Part shown: positions 33,999 to 42,239 of the stretch, piece by piece
Layout: each line of letters starts with the position of its first letter
Position numbering within the stretch: the stretch's first letter is position 1
Origin: Lichenicoccus sp965213775
Lineage (GTDB): Bacteria > Pseudomonadota > Alphaproteobacteria > Acetobacterales > Acetobacteraceae
NCBI GenBank assembly: GCA_965213775.1
Contig: CBDCAC010000002.1
Coordinates: 496,001 to 560,000 of the forward strand
Length of the DNA: 64,000 nt
Reading direction: 5' to 3'
The notes under the pieces: generated by a model
Told to the model about the DNA's origin: nothing
What the model saw: only the letters and a program-made list of their open reading frames with translations
Databases searched by the model: none
Translations under genes and position numbers: made by a program

Positions 33999-35390
33999 TC
34001 AGGCCGCCCCGGCTTGCTGGCTGGCGGCTTCGAGGGCAGCGACGACGACACGCATCCGGCTGCCCAGGCTGCCCTTGACCAGCACCGCATCGCCCGGCGC
34101 CAGCGCCTCGGCGACGATCGGCGCCAGCAGCTCCGCATTCTCCTGCCAGGCGCCGCGGCAGCGCTCCGGAATCGCTTCGAACAGCGCCAACATGTGCTCG
34201 CCGCAGGCATAGAGCAGGTCGGCATGTGCCGTGACCGGCTCGGCGAGGTCGCGGTGCTCGGCCGTCGCGTGCTCGCCGAGCTCGCGCATGTCGCCCAGCA
34301 CGGCAAGCCGGCGGCTCGCGGGCAGCAGCCGCAGCACCGCGAGCGCGGCGCGCACCGAGGCGCCGGAGGCGTTGTAGCTCTCGTCGAGCAGCCGGGCGGC
34401 GCCGCCAAGCAGCGGCCGCTGCTCGCCGCGTCCGGCGAGGCCCGAGAAGCTCGCCAGCCGCGCGGCTGCCGGCGCCAGCGGCGCGCCAACCAGCACCGCC
34501 GCAGTCAGCGCGGCGAGCGCGTTGGCGACCATGTGCGCCCCCGGCGCGGCAAGCCAAAAGCGCACGGGCTGGCCCAGGATGGTCGCAGTGACGCCGCTGC
34601 CGCCCGGCTCGAACTGGGTCTCGGCGAGCAGCCGGCTATCGCCCTCGGCCTCGCCGAACACAACGCAGTGCACGCCGCGCGCCCTCGCCTGCAGCTGGGC
34701 CAGATGCGGGCCAGCCGGCAACACGGCGTGGCCGCCCTGGGCGACGCCGTCGATGATCGCCGCCTTCTCGTCGGCGATCGCCTCAAGGGTGCCGAGATGG
34801 CCAATATGCGTCGCGGCGACCGCGGTGACGACGGCGACGTCCGGCAGCGTAAGGCGGGCGAGCGGGCTGATCTCGCCCGGATGGTTCATGCCGATTTCAA
34901 CCACCGCGTAGTCCGCATCCGGGTCTAGTCGTGCCAGGGTCAGCGGCACGCCCCAATGGTTGTTGTAGGAGGCGGCCGCCGCCTCGACTTGGCCGCTCTC
35001 GGCCAGGATCAGGCGCAGCATCTCCTTGGTGGAGGTCTTGCCAACCGAGCCGGTGATCGCGATCACCGAGCCGGTAAAGCGCTCGCGACCATAGGCGCCG
35101 AGCGAGGTCAGCGCCTGCTGAGTGTCGTTGACAATCAGCAGCCCGGCACCCTCCGGCACCCGCTCGGCGGCGAACGCGTCGTGGCGATGCACGACCGCGC
35201 CGCCGGCGCCGGCGGCAAATGCGGCGCCGAGATGGTCGTGACCGTCGCCGTTGTCGCCGACGAGTGCGACGAAGAGGTCGCCAGGCCGCAGCGTGCGGGT
35301 GTCGATCGACACTCCGGTGGCGTGGAACGGGTGCGTCATCACGCCGCCGGTCGCCGCCTCTAGGGCTTCGGATGTCCAGAGCGCGGTCAT
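33999..35390 (-). CDS. murF: UDP-N-acetylmuramoyl-tripeptide--D-alanyl-D-alanine ligase
   Basis: A 463-residue Mur ligase adding the D-Ala-D-Ala made by Ddl. Features: SIDTRTLRPGDLFVAL near residue 29, the ATP loop AITGSVGKTSTKEML, NNHWGVPLTLARL, EIGMNHPGEI, LLDESYNASGASVRAAL and VLGDMRELG. The start at 35390 is followed upstream by a palindromic repeat that separates it from murE, so murF may rely partly on transcription through that element. Confidence 0.97.
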   Translation of the reverse strand: MTALWTSEALEAATGGVMTHPFHATGVSIDTRTLRPGDLFVALVGDNGDGHDHLGAAFAAGAGGAVVHRHDAFAAERVPEGAGLLIVNDTQQALTSLGAYGRERFTGSVIAITGSVGKTSTKEMLRLILAESGQVEAAAASYNNHWGVPLTLARLDPDADYAVVEIGMNHPGEISPLARLTLPDVAVVTAVAATHIGHLGTLEAIADEKAAIIDGVAQGGHAVLPAGPHLAQLQARARGVHCVVFGEAEGDSRLLAETQFEPGGSGVTATILGQPVRFWLAAPGAHMVANALAALTAAVLVGAPLAPAAARLASFSGLAGRGEQRPLLGGAARLLDESYNASGASVRAALAVLRLLPASRRLAVLGDMRELGEHATAEHRDLAEPVTAHADLLYACGEHMLALFEAIPERCRGAWQENAELLAPIVAEALAPGDAVLVKGSLGSRMRVVVAALEAASQQAGAA

Positions 35391-35397
35391 GCAGGAA

Positions 35398-35514
35398 GGT
35401 CAGGGCTCTGCCCTGGACCCGCTGGGGCCCGCGGCCCCAAACCCCATTTAGTTAAGAGATGGATATTAAAGGCTCCGCCTTTGATGGGGTCCTGGGGCAA
35501 AGCCCCTGGCCTTC
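35398..35514. repeat. Intergenic four-hairpin repeat, copy 5 (inverted orientation)
   Basis: A 117-bp copy in the same orientation as copy 4. It has CAGGGCTCTGCCCTG, GGGGCCCGCGGCCCC, AAAGGCTCCGCCTTT and CTGGGGCAAAGCCCCTGG. It is wedged between murE and murF, the only large gap inside the mur operon, so it does not act as a strong terminator or the operon is served by a second promoter. Confidence 0.85.
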
Positions 35515-35523
35515 CTTCGCCTC

Positions 35524-36993
35524 TCACGCGAGCGCCCGCACGACGGCGACATCGTCGAACGGCAGCGTGACGCCGTTGACGGTCTGGCCCTGCTCGTGGC
35601 CCTTGCCGGCGACCGCCAGCACGTCGCCCGGGCCAAGGGCGCCCAGTCCAGCGGCGATCGCCCTGCGCCGGTCGCCGATCTCGTGCGCGACGATGCCATC
35701 CATGCCGGCCAGCACGGCGCGGCGGATCGACGCCGGGTCCTCGCCGCGCGGGTTGTCATCGGTGACGAAGGCAAGGTCGGCATGGCGCGCGACGGCTGTC
35801 CCCATCAGCGGCCGCTTGCCGGCGTCGCGGTCGCCGCCGGCGCCGAACACGCAGACCAGCCGGCCGCTTGCGTGCGGTCGCAGCGCCGCCAGCAATCGCT
35901 CCAGCGCGTCCGGCGTATGTGCGTAATCGACATAGGCGGCGGCGCCATTGGCCAGCCGTAGCGCCAGCTCCATCCGGCCGCGCACGCCGGCAAGCCGGCC
36001 GAGCCGGTCGAGCGCGTCCGGCAGCCCGGTTGCGATCGCAAGCCCAGCGGCGAGCAACGCGTTGTCGGCCTGGAAGCGGCCGGGCAGGGCGACCTCGATC
36101 GTGCGCAGGACACCGCCGGCGTCGAGCTGCAGCGTCTGCCCATCCGGCCGCGGCCGCGCGGCGACCAGGCGCAGCATCTCGCCGCGCTGCCCGACCAGCT
36201 GCAAATCGAGGTGACGCGACCGGGCGAGGCCGCGCAGCGCCTCCAGCATCGCCCCGTCCATGTCGGCGTTGACGACCGCCGGCGCGCCGTGCGGCAGCAG
36301 CTCGGCAAACAGCCGAAGCTTGGCCGCCCGGTAGGCCGCCTCGCTGCCGTGATAGTCCAGATGGTCGCGCGTCAGGTTCGAGAACCCCGCCGCTGCCAGC
36401 CGCAGCCCGTCGAGCCGGAACTGGTCGAGCCCGTGCGATGAGGCCTCGATCGCGGCATGGTCGATGCCGGCGCGAACCAGGCGTGCCATTGTCTGTGCCA
36501 GCACGACCGGATCAGGGGTGGTGAGCCCTCCGACGCCCGGCTCGCCTGGCGCGACGAGCCCGAGCGTGCCGAGGCTGGCTGCCGGCAGCCGCGCATCGGC
36601 CCAGAGTTGGCGCAGGAACTCGACCGTGCTGGTCTTGCCGTTGGTGCCGGTCACTGCGACCACGTGGCCGGGCTGGCTGCCGGCGTGCAGGGCGGCGAGC
36701 CGTGCGAGCGCCCGGCGCGGCTCACCATCCTCGATCAGCGGCCGCGGCGGCACCCCCGGCGGCCAGGCGGTGCCGGTGGGCGCCAGCACTGCGATGGCGC
36801 CGCGCGACACTGCCTCGCCGATAAAGGCGCGGCCGTCGGCGCGCGCGCCGGGCAGGGCGGCGAACACCCAGCCGGGCGCGACCTGGCGGCTGTCGGCGGT
36901 GATGCCGCGCGCCTCCAGCCCCAAAGCCGCCGCTGCGGGCGCGCCGCTCTCCGCCTGCAGTCGTGCCGCATCCAGCATCTCAGCGAGCCGCAA
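35524..36993 (-). CDS. murE: UDP-N-acetylmuramoyl-L-alanyl-D-glutamate--diaminopimelate ligase
   Basis: A 489-residue Mur ligase adding the third residue of the stem peptide. Seen: GITADSRQVAPGWVFAAL, the ATP loop AVTGTNGKTSTVEFL, TTPDPVVLAQTM, EASSHGLDQFRL, the FSNLTRDHLDYHG segment and the diaminopimelate-type motif DDNPRGEDP, which points to meso-diaminopimelate rather than lysine. The likely start is the TTG at 36993, giving the typical LRLAEMLDAARL; it overlaps the ftsI end by 14 bp. An ATG at 36978 is the alternative. Confidence 0.95.
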   Translation of the reverse strand: MRLAEMLDAARLQAESGAPAAAALGLEARGITADSRQVAPGWVFAALPGARADGRAFIGEAVSRGAIAVLAPTGTAWPPGVPPRPLIEDGEPRRALARLAALHAGSQPGHVVAVTGTNGKTSTVEFLRQLWADARLPAASLGTLGLVAPGEPGVGGLTTPDPVVLAQTMARLVRAGIDHAAIEASSHGLDQFRLDGLRLAAAGFSNLTRDHLDYHGSEAAYRAAKLRLFAELLPHGAPAVVNADMDGAMLEALRGLARSRHLDLQLVGQRGEMLRLVAARPRPDGQTLQLDAGGVLRTIEVALPGRFQADNALLAAGLAIATGLPDALDRLGRLAGVRGRMELALRLANGAAAYVDYAHTPDALERLLAALRPHASGRLVCVFGAGGDRDAGKRPLMGTAVARHADLAFVTDDNPRGEDPASIRRAVLAGMDGIVAHEIGDRRRAIAAGLGALGPGDVLAVAGKGHEQGQTVNGVTLPFDDVAVVRALA

Positions 36994-39010
36994 GTGCTGA
37001 GGCCGGCAGCTCGAGCTCGGCGACGCGGCGCGACGGCAACGCCGCCTGCTGGCGCACCGCGACATGCTTTGCCGGGGGCTGCGGCGGCGTTGGAGCGGCG
37101 CCGGCCGCCGCCGCTGTCGCCGCCACCGGCGGCGGGTCGGGCCAAGGGTGCTGGCCGGTCGGCTCGCCCGAGCCGCGCTCCGGCTGCATCGGGATCGCCA
37201 GCGACGCCTGGATCTGCTCGAGATGGGCGGTGTCAGGGAACATGTTCAGCATCGGCGCGATGCGCGCGATCACCCGGCCCGCACCTGGCGCGCTCACCGC
37301 GCCGGCGGTGGAGTAGCCGCCGGTCGACTTGTTGCCCTTCGGCTCGTCGAGCATGAAGTAGACGGCGTAGCGCGGCGCGTTCATCGGGAACACGCTCATG
37401 AAGGCGCTGACGTTGGCGTGTTTCTTGTAGCCGTGCGCGCCGACCTTCTCCGCCGTGCCGGTCTTGCCGCCGACGAAGTAGCCGGCCACGTCGGCCGGCT
37501 TGCCGTAGCCGTTGGTGACTACAAGGCGCATCAACTTGCGCACGGTGTCGGAGGTGGAGGGCGACATCACCACGCGGCCGTTAGGCAGCGGCTGGCCCGG
37601 CATGTCGGCCAGGATCGTCGGCGTCAGCACCGTGCCGCCATTGGCGAGTGCGGCGGTCCCGCGCACCACGTGCAGCGGCGAGACCGCGATGCCGTGGCCG
37701 AAGCCGACCGTCATCACCGTGCTCTCGCCCCAGTTGTTGAGCGGTGGAATGATCGGGAAGCCGGCCTCGGGCAGCTGAATGCCGACGCGGCGGAACATCC
37801 CCAGCCGCTTGAGCCAGGCACGCTGGTGCTCGCCGCCGACGGTCAGCGCGATGTGCGCGGCACCCAGGTTGGACGAATAGGCGAGCACCTCGGGCAAAGC
37901 GAGGATGCGATGCTGGCCCTTGAAGTCGGTGATCGTGAAGCGGCCGATATGGATCAAATGCGCAGCGTCGAAACGATCCCAAATATGCGCCGCGCCATAA
38001 TCGAGCGCCATCGCCGCGGTCTGCAGCTTGAACGTCGATCCCGGCTCGAACATTCCGGTCACAGCACGGTTAAAGCGATCGTCCGGCGGCGTCTGGCCGA
38101 ACAGGTTGGCGTCGTAATCCGGCAGGCTGACCATGGCGATCACCTCGCCGGTCTGCACGTCCATGACGATGCCGCAGGCGCCGATGGCGTCGAACTCGGT
38201 CTTCGCCGCGTCCAGCTCCTCGCGCATCACCTCCTGCACCCGCACGTCGATCGACAGGTGGATCGGGCTCGCCTCGTGCTCGAGCCGGGCGTCGAACGCG
38301 CGCTCGACGCCGGCGACGCCGCGGCCGTCGATGTCGACCCCGCCGAGCACCTGTGCTGCGACCCGGCCGAGCGGGTAGTGGCGCTTCTCGGTAGGCTGGA
38401 AATAGACGCCCGGGATGCCAAGCGCGTTGATCGCCACTTCCTGGCGCTGGCTGATGTTGCGCGCGAGATAGACGAACTGCTTGGCCGAGGCGAGGCGCTG
38501 CTTGGCCTCCGTCTCGTCGAGGCTCGGCAGCACCTGCTTGATACGCTGCGCCGCCTGCCCCGGGTCGATCATCTCGCGCGGATTGGCGTAGAGTGCCGCG
38601 GTCGGCAGCGAGACCGCGAGGATCTGGCCGTTGCGGTCCATGATCGTCGCACGGACCTGCTGGCCGCCGGGCAGCGCTGACACGTCGCCCTCAGCGAGCG
38701 GCGCCGGCTCGTTCGGCACCAGCGGCGCCATCTCGGCCTTGCTCGGTGCCATCGGGAACAGCAGCGTCGCCGAGGCAAGCTTGCCGACGACGCCGAGGAA
38801 CAGCACGCCGAAGCCGGCCGAGGCGAGCAGCAGGCGCAGGCGAGAGCGCTCGAGCGCGGCCCGGCGCTGCAAGTCCGGCGAGGTGACCCGCACCGTCTCC
38901 ATGCGCGGCACAGCGCCGCCGCGAGTGGGCGCGCCGGCGCGCCCGGCCGGCATGCCGGCCGCACGCCGAGCCGGCGGTGATCCCTCAGGCGGTGGCGGCT
39001 CGCCGGTCAT
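36980..39010 (-). CDS. ftsI: Peptidoglycan D,D-transpeptidase FtsI (penicillin-binding protein 3)
   Basis: A 676-residue class B penicillin-binding protein that cross-links septal peptidoglycan. One membrane segment lies at about residues 58-85 after a Pro/Gly/Arg-rich cytoplasmic N-terminus. The pedestal domain follows, then the transpeptidase domain with Ser325 in GSTFK, the SSN motif at 379-381 and the KTGT motif at 516-519. A Pro/Ala-rich tail after about residue 610 is longer than usual. ATGA overlap with ftsL upstream; murE follows. Confidence 0.96.
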   Translation of the reverse strand: MTGEPPPPEGSPPARRAAGMPAGRAGAPTRGGAVPRMETVRVTSPDLQRRAALERSRLRLLLASAGFGVLFLGVVGKLASATLLFPMAPSKAEMAPLVPNEPAPLAEGDVSALPGGQQVRATIMDRNGQILAVSLPTAALYANPREMIDPGQAAQRIKQVLPSLDETEAKQRLASAKQFVYLARNISQRQEVAINALGIPGVYFQPTEKRHYPLGRVAAQVLGGVDIDGRGVAGVERAFDARLEHEASPIHLSIDVRVQEVMREELDAAKTEFDAIGACGIVMDVQTGEVIAMVSLPDYDANLFGQTPPDDRFNRAVTGMFEPGSTFKLQTAAMALDYGAAHIWDRFDAAHLIHIGRFTITDFKGQHRILALPEVLAYSSNLGAAHIALTVGGEHQRAWLKRLGMFRRVGIQLPEAGFPIIPPLNNWGESTVMTVGFGHGIAVSPLHVVRGTAALANGGTVLTPTILADMPGQPLPNGRVVMSPSTSDTVRKLMRLVVTNGYGKPADVAGYFVGGKTGTAEKVGAHGYKKHANVSAFMSVFPMNAPRYAVYFMLDEPKGNKSTGGYSTAGAVSAPGAGRVIARIAPMLNMFPDTAHLEQIQASLAIPMQPERGSGEPTGQHPWPDPPPVAATAAAAGAAPTPPQPPAKHVAVRQQAALPSRRVAELELPASALAAR

Positions 39011-39873
39011 TCGCCGCTATAGGGCACGGCGGGCGGCAGGCTCGCGGCACCGCCGAGCGAGGAGCCGATGTAGTTGGCGCTCTGCGGCAGCAGCGTGCGC
39101 GGCGATGCGGCGGCGCGGGTGCCGCTACCCGGCCGGGCCGCCGCCTGCAGCACCCGCGGGCCGGGCACGCGGGCCGAGGCGAGCGGCAACAAACCGCCAT
39201 GCGCCAGCGCCGTCGTTGGCCGTCCGGCATCAATGCTGCGCGCAATCTGCAGCTCGGCCGGCCGGTGTGGATGCGCCGCCGGCGTCGCCGTCTTGACCAC
39301 CGGCTTCGCACGCGCTGCAGGCGCCGCTGACGCAGCCGCATCGTCGCCGACATCCTGGGCGCTGGCTGCCTCGCCGGCTGGTGGAGCCTTCGCCTGGCTG
39401 GAGTCCAGAGCAGCCCGGTCCGGTGCGGCGGACGACGAGCCGGCCTCGTCGTCGTCAACGACGGCCGCGGTGCGCGTCGCCGCCTGGTCGCCCGTCGGCA
39501 AGGCTGCGGCAAGCGGCATCAACGCGGGATCACCGCCCGGCGGCGTCGCCGGGCTCGGCGCTGCGATCACGGCGGCCGGCATCGGGCCGACCTGAGGCAG
39601 GTGGCCGGCGAGGTCGGCGAGCTGGACGAACTGCGTCGGCGCCATCGGCTTGAGCGCCAGGAAGCGCGTCGCAAGGTCGGACAGCCGGCCCGGCTCGGTG
39701 CGCACCGCCCACTCCGCCTTCAGCGCTCCGATGCGGCCGCGCGTCGCCTCCGTCTCGTGGATGACCCGGCCGATCTCGCGGTCGAGCAGCTGGGTGCGAT
39801 GCTTCTCCTGGTAGAGGTAAAGGCCCGAGCCTCCGGCCAGCAGCAGGCACAGGCAGGTGAACGGACGAATCAT
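39007..39873 (-). CDS. ftsL: FtsL-like cell division protein with a long C-terminal extension
   Basis: A 288-residue protein in the ftsL position between rsmH and ftsI. The first 105 residues look like FtsL: a membrane segment (about residues 3-21, FTCLCLLLAGGSGLYLY), a coiled coil (REIGRVIHETEATRGRIGALKAEW) and the closing LATRFLALKPMAPTQFVQL. FtsL is usually about 90-130 aa. Here about 180 more residues follow, rich in Ala, Pro and Ser and without a fold I recognise, predicted to be periplasmic and disordered. Overlaps of 4 bp join it to both neighbours. Confidence 0.85.
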   Translation of the reverse strand: MIRPFTCLCLLLAGGSGLYLYQEKHRTQLLDREIGRVIHETEATRGRIGALKAEWAVRTEPGRLSDLATRFLALKPMAPTQFVQLADLAGHLPQVGPMPAAVIAAPSPATPPGGDPALMPLAAALPTGDQAATRTAAVVDDDEAGSSSAAPDRAALDSSQAKAPPAGEAASAQDVGDDAAASAAPAARAKPVVKTATPAAHPHRPAELQIARSIDAGRPTTALAHGGLLPLASARVPGPRVLQAAARPGSGTRAAASPRTLLPQSANYIGSSLGGAASLPPAVPYSGE

Positions 39874-40907
39874 GACAGTGCCTCGGCTGGCGGGATGGTT
39901 GGCGGCGATGCGGCTGATGCCGCCTCCGGCGGCGAGGAGAGCTTCTCGATGGCGCGCAGCCTGGCGCTGCGCGCGCGCGGGTTGCGCGCGGTCTCGGCCT
40001 CGCTGGGCCGGGTCGCGCGCCGGGTCAGCAGGCGGAACTGCGCCGCCTCTCGAGTATCGAGCCCGCGCGGGTCGTGCCGCGAGGGCGCTGGCGCCTGGCC
40101 GCTCGCCCCCAGCATGAAGCGCTTGACGATCCGGTCCTCGAGCGAATGGAACGACACGACAACGAGCCGGCCGCCGGGCGCGAGCAGCCGGGCGGCGTCG
40201 CCGAGCGCCTGGGCGATCTCGCCGAGCTCGTCGTTCACTCGGATACGCAGCGCCTGGAAGCTGCGCGTCGCCGGATGGATGGCGTGCTGCCCGGGCCGCG
40301 GGCGCACGGCCGGAACGGCGTCGCGAATGATGTCGGCAAGCTGCAGCGTGCTGCTGATCGGTGCGGCGGCGCGCGCCAGAACGATCGCGCGCGCGATCCG
40401 CCGCGACAGACGCTCCTCGCCGAGCTCGAAGAGCAGGTCTGCAAGTTCGCCTTCCGGCAAGGTCGCGACGAGGTCCGCTGCACTCGGCCCATGACGCGAC
40501 ATCCGCATGTCGAGCGGACCGTCAGCGCGAAACGAGAAGCCGCGTTCGGCCTCGTCGAGCTGAAACGAGGAGACGCCGAGGTCGAGCACGACGCCGTCGA
40601 GGCGCGTGACGCCACGCGCCGCCAGCAGCGCCAGCATGGCGGAGAACGAGCCCTCGACAAGGTGCAGCCGCTCACCATGCCGTGCGGCCATGGTGGCGCC
40701 GCGCGCGATCGCGTCGGGGTCGCGGTCGATCGCCCAGAGCGTGCAGTCGGCCGCAGCGAGGATCGCCTCGGCGTAGCCGCCGCCGCCGAACGTGCCGTCG
40801 AGATAGACGCCCTGCGCGCGCGGCTCGAGTGCCGCAAGCACCTCGCCGAGCAGCACCGGCACGTGGCCGGGTCGGGCGCTCCCAGGCTCGGCGCCGGAGG
40901 TGTTCAC
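39870..40907 (-). CDS. rsmH: 16S rRNA (cytosine(1402)-N(4))-methyltransferase
   Basis: A 345-residue SAM-dependent enzyme (also called MraW) that methylates C1402 in the ribosomal P site. Features: HVPVLLGEVLAAL at residues 15-27, the SAM loop DGTFGGGGYAEAIL, DLGVSSFQLD, and the C-terminal VSFHSLEDRIVKRF. The tail after residue 310 is rich in Ala and Pro. It overlaps mraZ and ftsL by 4 bp each, the usual start of the dcw operon. Confidence 0.96.
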   Translation of the reverse strand: MNTSGAEPGSARPGHVPVLLGEVLAALEPRAQGVYLDGTFGGGGYAEAILAAADCTLWAIDRDPDAIARGATMAARHGERLHLVEGSFSAMLALLAARGVTRLDGVVLDLGVSSFQLDEAERGFSFRADGPLDMRMSRHGPSAADLVATLPEGELADLLFELGEERLSRRIARAIVLARAAAPISSTLQLADIIRDAVPAVRPRPGQHAIHPATRSFQALRIRVNDELGEIAQALGDAARLLAPGGRLVVVSFHSLEDRIVKRFMLGASGQAPAPSRHDPRGLDTREAAQFRLLTRRATRPSEAETARNPRARSARLRAIEKLSSPPEAASAASPPTIPPAEALS

Positions 40908-41383
40908 GTGCCCGCTCCCGTGGCGCCCGTCCCTGTGCTGGCGATGCGGGCGGCGCTTGGCCGCGCCCGGCCGCGCGCCTCGGTGCTGCGCCGCTCGCCG
41001 GCTTGCGGCTCCCAGATCTGGAAGATCTCTCCGAGCCCCTTGAACATCACGCTCTCGGTCAGCCCCGCATGTGCGACAAGTGGCTCCGGCAGCACAATGC
41101 GTCCTTCCTTGTCCGATTCGACAGCGTATGCATCGCCGTAGATGTAAAGCGCAGTGTCCTCATACTCCTCGCTCAGCACGTCCATTTGGGCCAGGCGTTG
41201 GCCGAGCCGGTCGTAGGCGACGCGGGAATAGCCGTCGATGCAGGCGTATCGGTTGGACGGCAGCAGCACGAGACCGGCGCTGTCGTCGGAGAGGTCGCGC
41301 AGGGCGGCGCGAAAGCTCGCCGGCACCGACACCCGACCTTTGGCGTCGAGGCGGTTCTGGTGTGTGCCCAGAAAGTGGCCCAT
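40904..41383 (-). CDS. mraZ: Transcriptional regulator MraZ
   Basis: A 159-residue protein of the AbrB-like fold, normally a repressor of its own dcw operon. Two MraZ half-domains each carry the DXXXR-type motif: RLDAKGRVSVPASFR and ESDKEGRIVLPEPLV. The C-terminal 25 residues (Arg/Ala/Thr-rich) go beyond the usual end. The ATG at 41383 gives the conserved MGHFLGTHQNRLD; the ATG at 41446 is too far upstream. TGGG repeats 89 bp upstream match the known MraZ binding pattern. Confidence 0.94.
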   Translation of the reverse strand: MGHFLGTHQNRLDAKGRVSVPASFRAALRDLSDDSAGLVLLPSNRYACIDGYSRVAYDRLGQRLAQMDVLSEEYEDTALYIYGDAYAVESDKEGRIVLPEPLVAHAGLTESVMFKGLGEIFQIWEPQAGERRSTEARGRARPSAARIASTGTGATGAGT

Positions 41384-41471
41384 CGCCTCGTTGTCCGCCT
41401 CCCGCCACCCGGTGTCCCGACGCCACGGCCCGCCTGGCGGATGCACGCGGCGCGTGCATCGTCCTACCTTT

Positions 41472-41516
41472 TGGGATGGTATGGGATATCATGGGCTCAC
41501 GTGGGCGTCAAAGGGA
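41472..41516. promoter_or_regulatory. Probable MraZ operator: TGGG repeats with 10-bp period
   Basis: On the forward strand TGGG starts at 41472, 41482, 41492 and 41502, exactly 10 bp apart, with a degenerate AGGG at 41512. In Escherichia coli MraZ binds TGGGN direct repeats separated by 5 bp in the mra promoter, the same 10-bp spacing. The array overlaps a candidate mraZ promoter, as expected for autorepression. Four perfect units plus one weak one is more than the three in E. coli. Confidence 0.8.
41483..41511 (-). promoter_or_regulatory. Candidate dcw promoter overlapping the MraZ operator
   Basis: Reverse-strand TTGACG (41506-41511), 17 bp, then TATCCC (41483-41488). The -35 match is good and the -10 match weak. 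It would start transcription near 41475, about 90 nt before mraZ. A second candidate upstream has a perfect TTGACA (41648-41653) with 17 bp to CTTACC (41625-41630). The rest of 41521-41734 is AT-richer than its surroundings but shows no gene; a CTGGT/ACCAG hairpin lies near 41545. Confidence 0.4.
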
Positions 41517-41735
41517 ATAACTTTCGTCTGTCGCGTAACGACTGGTAAAATCACCAGATGAGACAAGGCGTTAACGAGAAGTAAACGAGCGTCTCGCGAA
41601 TCGAGGCAGTTACGGCGACAACGCGGTAAGACTTCGTTGTTTGTTCTTGTCAACGTTCCTGTGGATGCTTTTGGGGACAAGTTGGGTATAGGTTGTGGAC
41701 AGCAGGCTGCCGCTTTGTGCAACGCGACTCGCGGG

Positions 41736-41758
41736 AAAACACGCTTCCGAAGACGTGT
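41736..41758 (-). terminator. Intrinsic terminator of rnpB
   Basis: On the reverse strand an ACACG..CTT stem, CGG loop and AAG..CGTGT stem (one bulged T) is followed directly by TTTT. It begins 23 nt after the 3' end of the RNase P RNA, which it probably ends. Confidence 0.65.
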
Positions 41759-41781
41759 CTTGTCCTACACGGCAAAGAGGT

Positions 41782-42205
41782 GCCAGACGGCCTGTAAGCC
41801 GGGTTCTGTCCACACCGGGCCTTGCGGGCACGGCGCTCGGACGACCATTCCTCTAGGACACGCATCGCTGCGCGCCTCACGCGACCAACCCGGACGACGA
41901 GGCGGGAATGCCTCTGAGGCGCCCTGCTTTCGCAAGGACGACCCCGGTCGCCCCTATTCGGTCTTGCTCCCGGTGGGGTTTACCCTGCCGCTCCCGTTGC
42001 CGGTCGCGCGGTGCGCTCTTGCCGCACCGTTTCACCCTTGCCGTCAGGACATCGGGTTGCCCCGCTGCCGATCGGCGGTTTGTTTTCTGTGGCACTATCC
42101 CTGGGGTCGCCCCCGCCGGCCGTTAGCCGGCACCGTATTCCCGTGGAGCCCGGACTTTCCTCCACGCCGGAGTAGTTCGACGCAGCGGCCGTCCAGCCGT
42201 CTGGC
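41782..42205 (-). ncRNA. rnpB: RNase P RNA (type A, catalytic subunit)
   Basis: A 424-nt RNA on the reverse strand that matures tRNA 5' ends. The two ends pair as the P1 helix (GCCAGACGG at the 5' end with CCGTCTGGC at the 3' end). The universally conserved 5' block GAGGAAAGTCCGGGCTCC is at about 42145-42162, the CACAGAAAACAAACC block follows in the middle, and the 3' signature ACAGAACCCGGCTTA is at 41795-41809. Several predicted reading frames across this region are artefacts. The region separates the cell-wall amidase from the dcw operon. Confidence 0.97.
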
Positions 42206-42210
42206 GTGTC

Positions 42211-42239
42211 GGTGTCGCGTGCCTGGCGCCCGGCGTCAA
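42211..42239 (-). promoter_or_regulatory. Candidate rnpB promoter
   Basis: Reverse-strand TTGACG (42234-42239) and GACACC (42211-42216) are 17 bp apart and end 5 bp before the RNA 5' end. The -35 box contains the stop codon of the upstream amidase gene. The -10 box is a weak match, so support is mainly position and spacing. Confidence 0.45.

Noticed and set aside
41521..41734. Chromosome origin suggested by TGTGGA-like words near 41660-41700
   Set aside because: Only one or two loose DnaA-box-like words occur, without the clustering, AT-rich unwinding element or neighbours expected at an origin.
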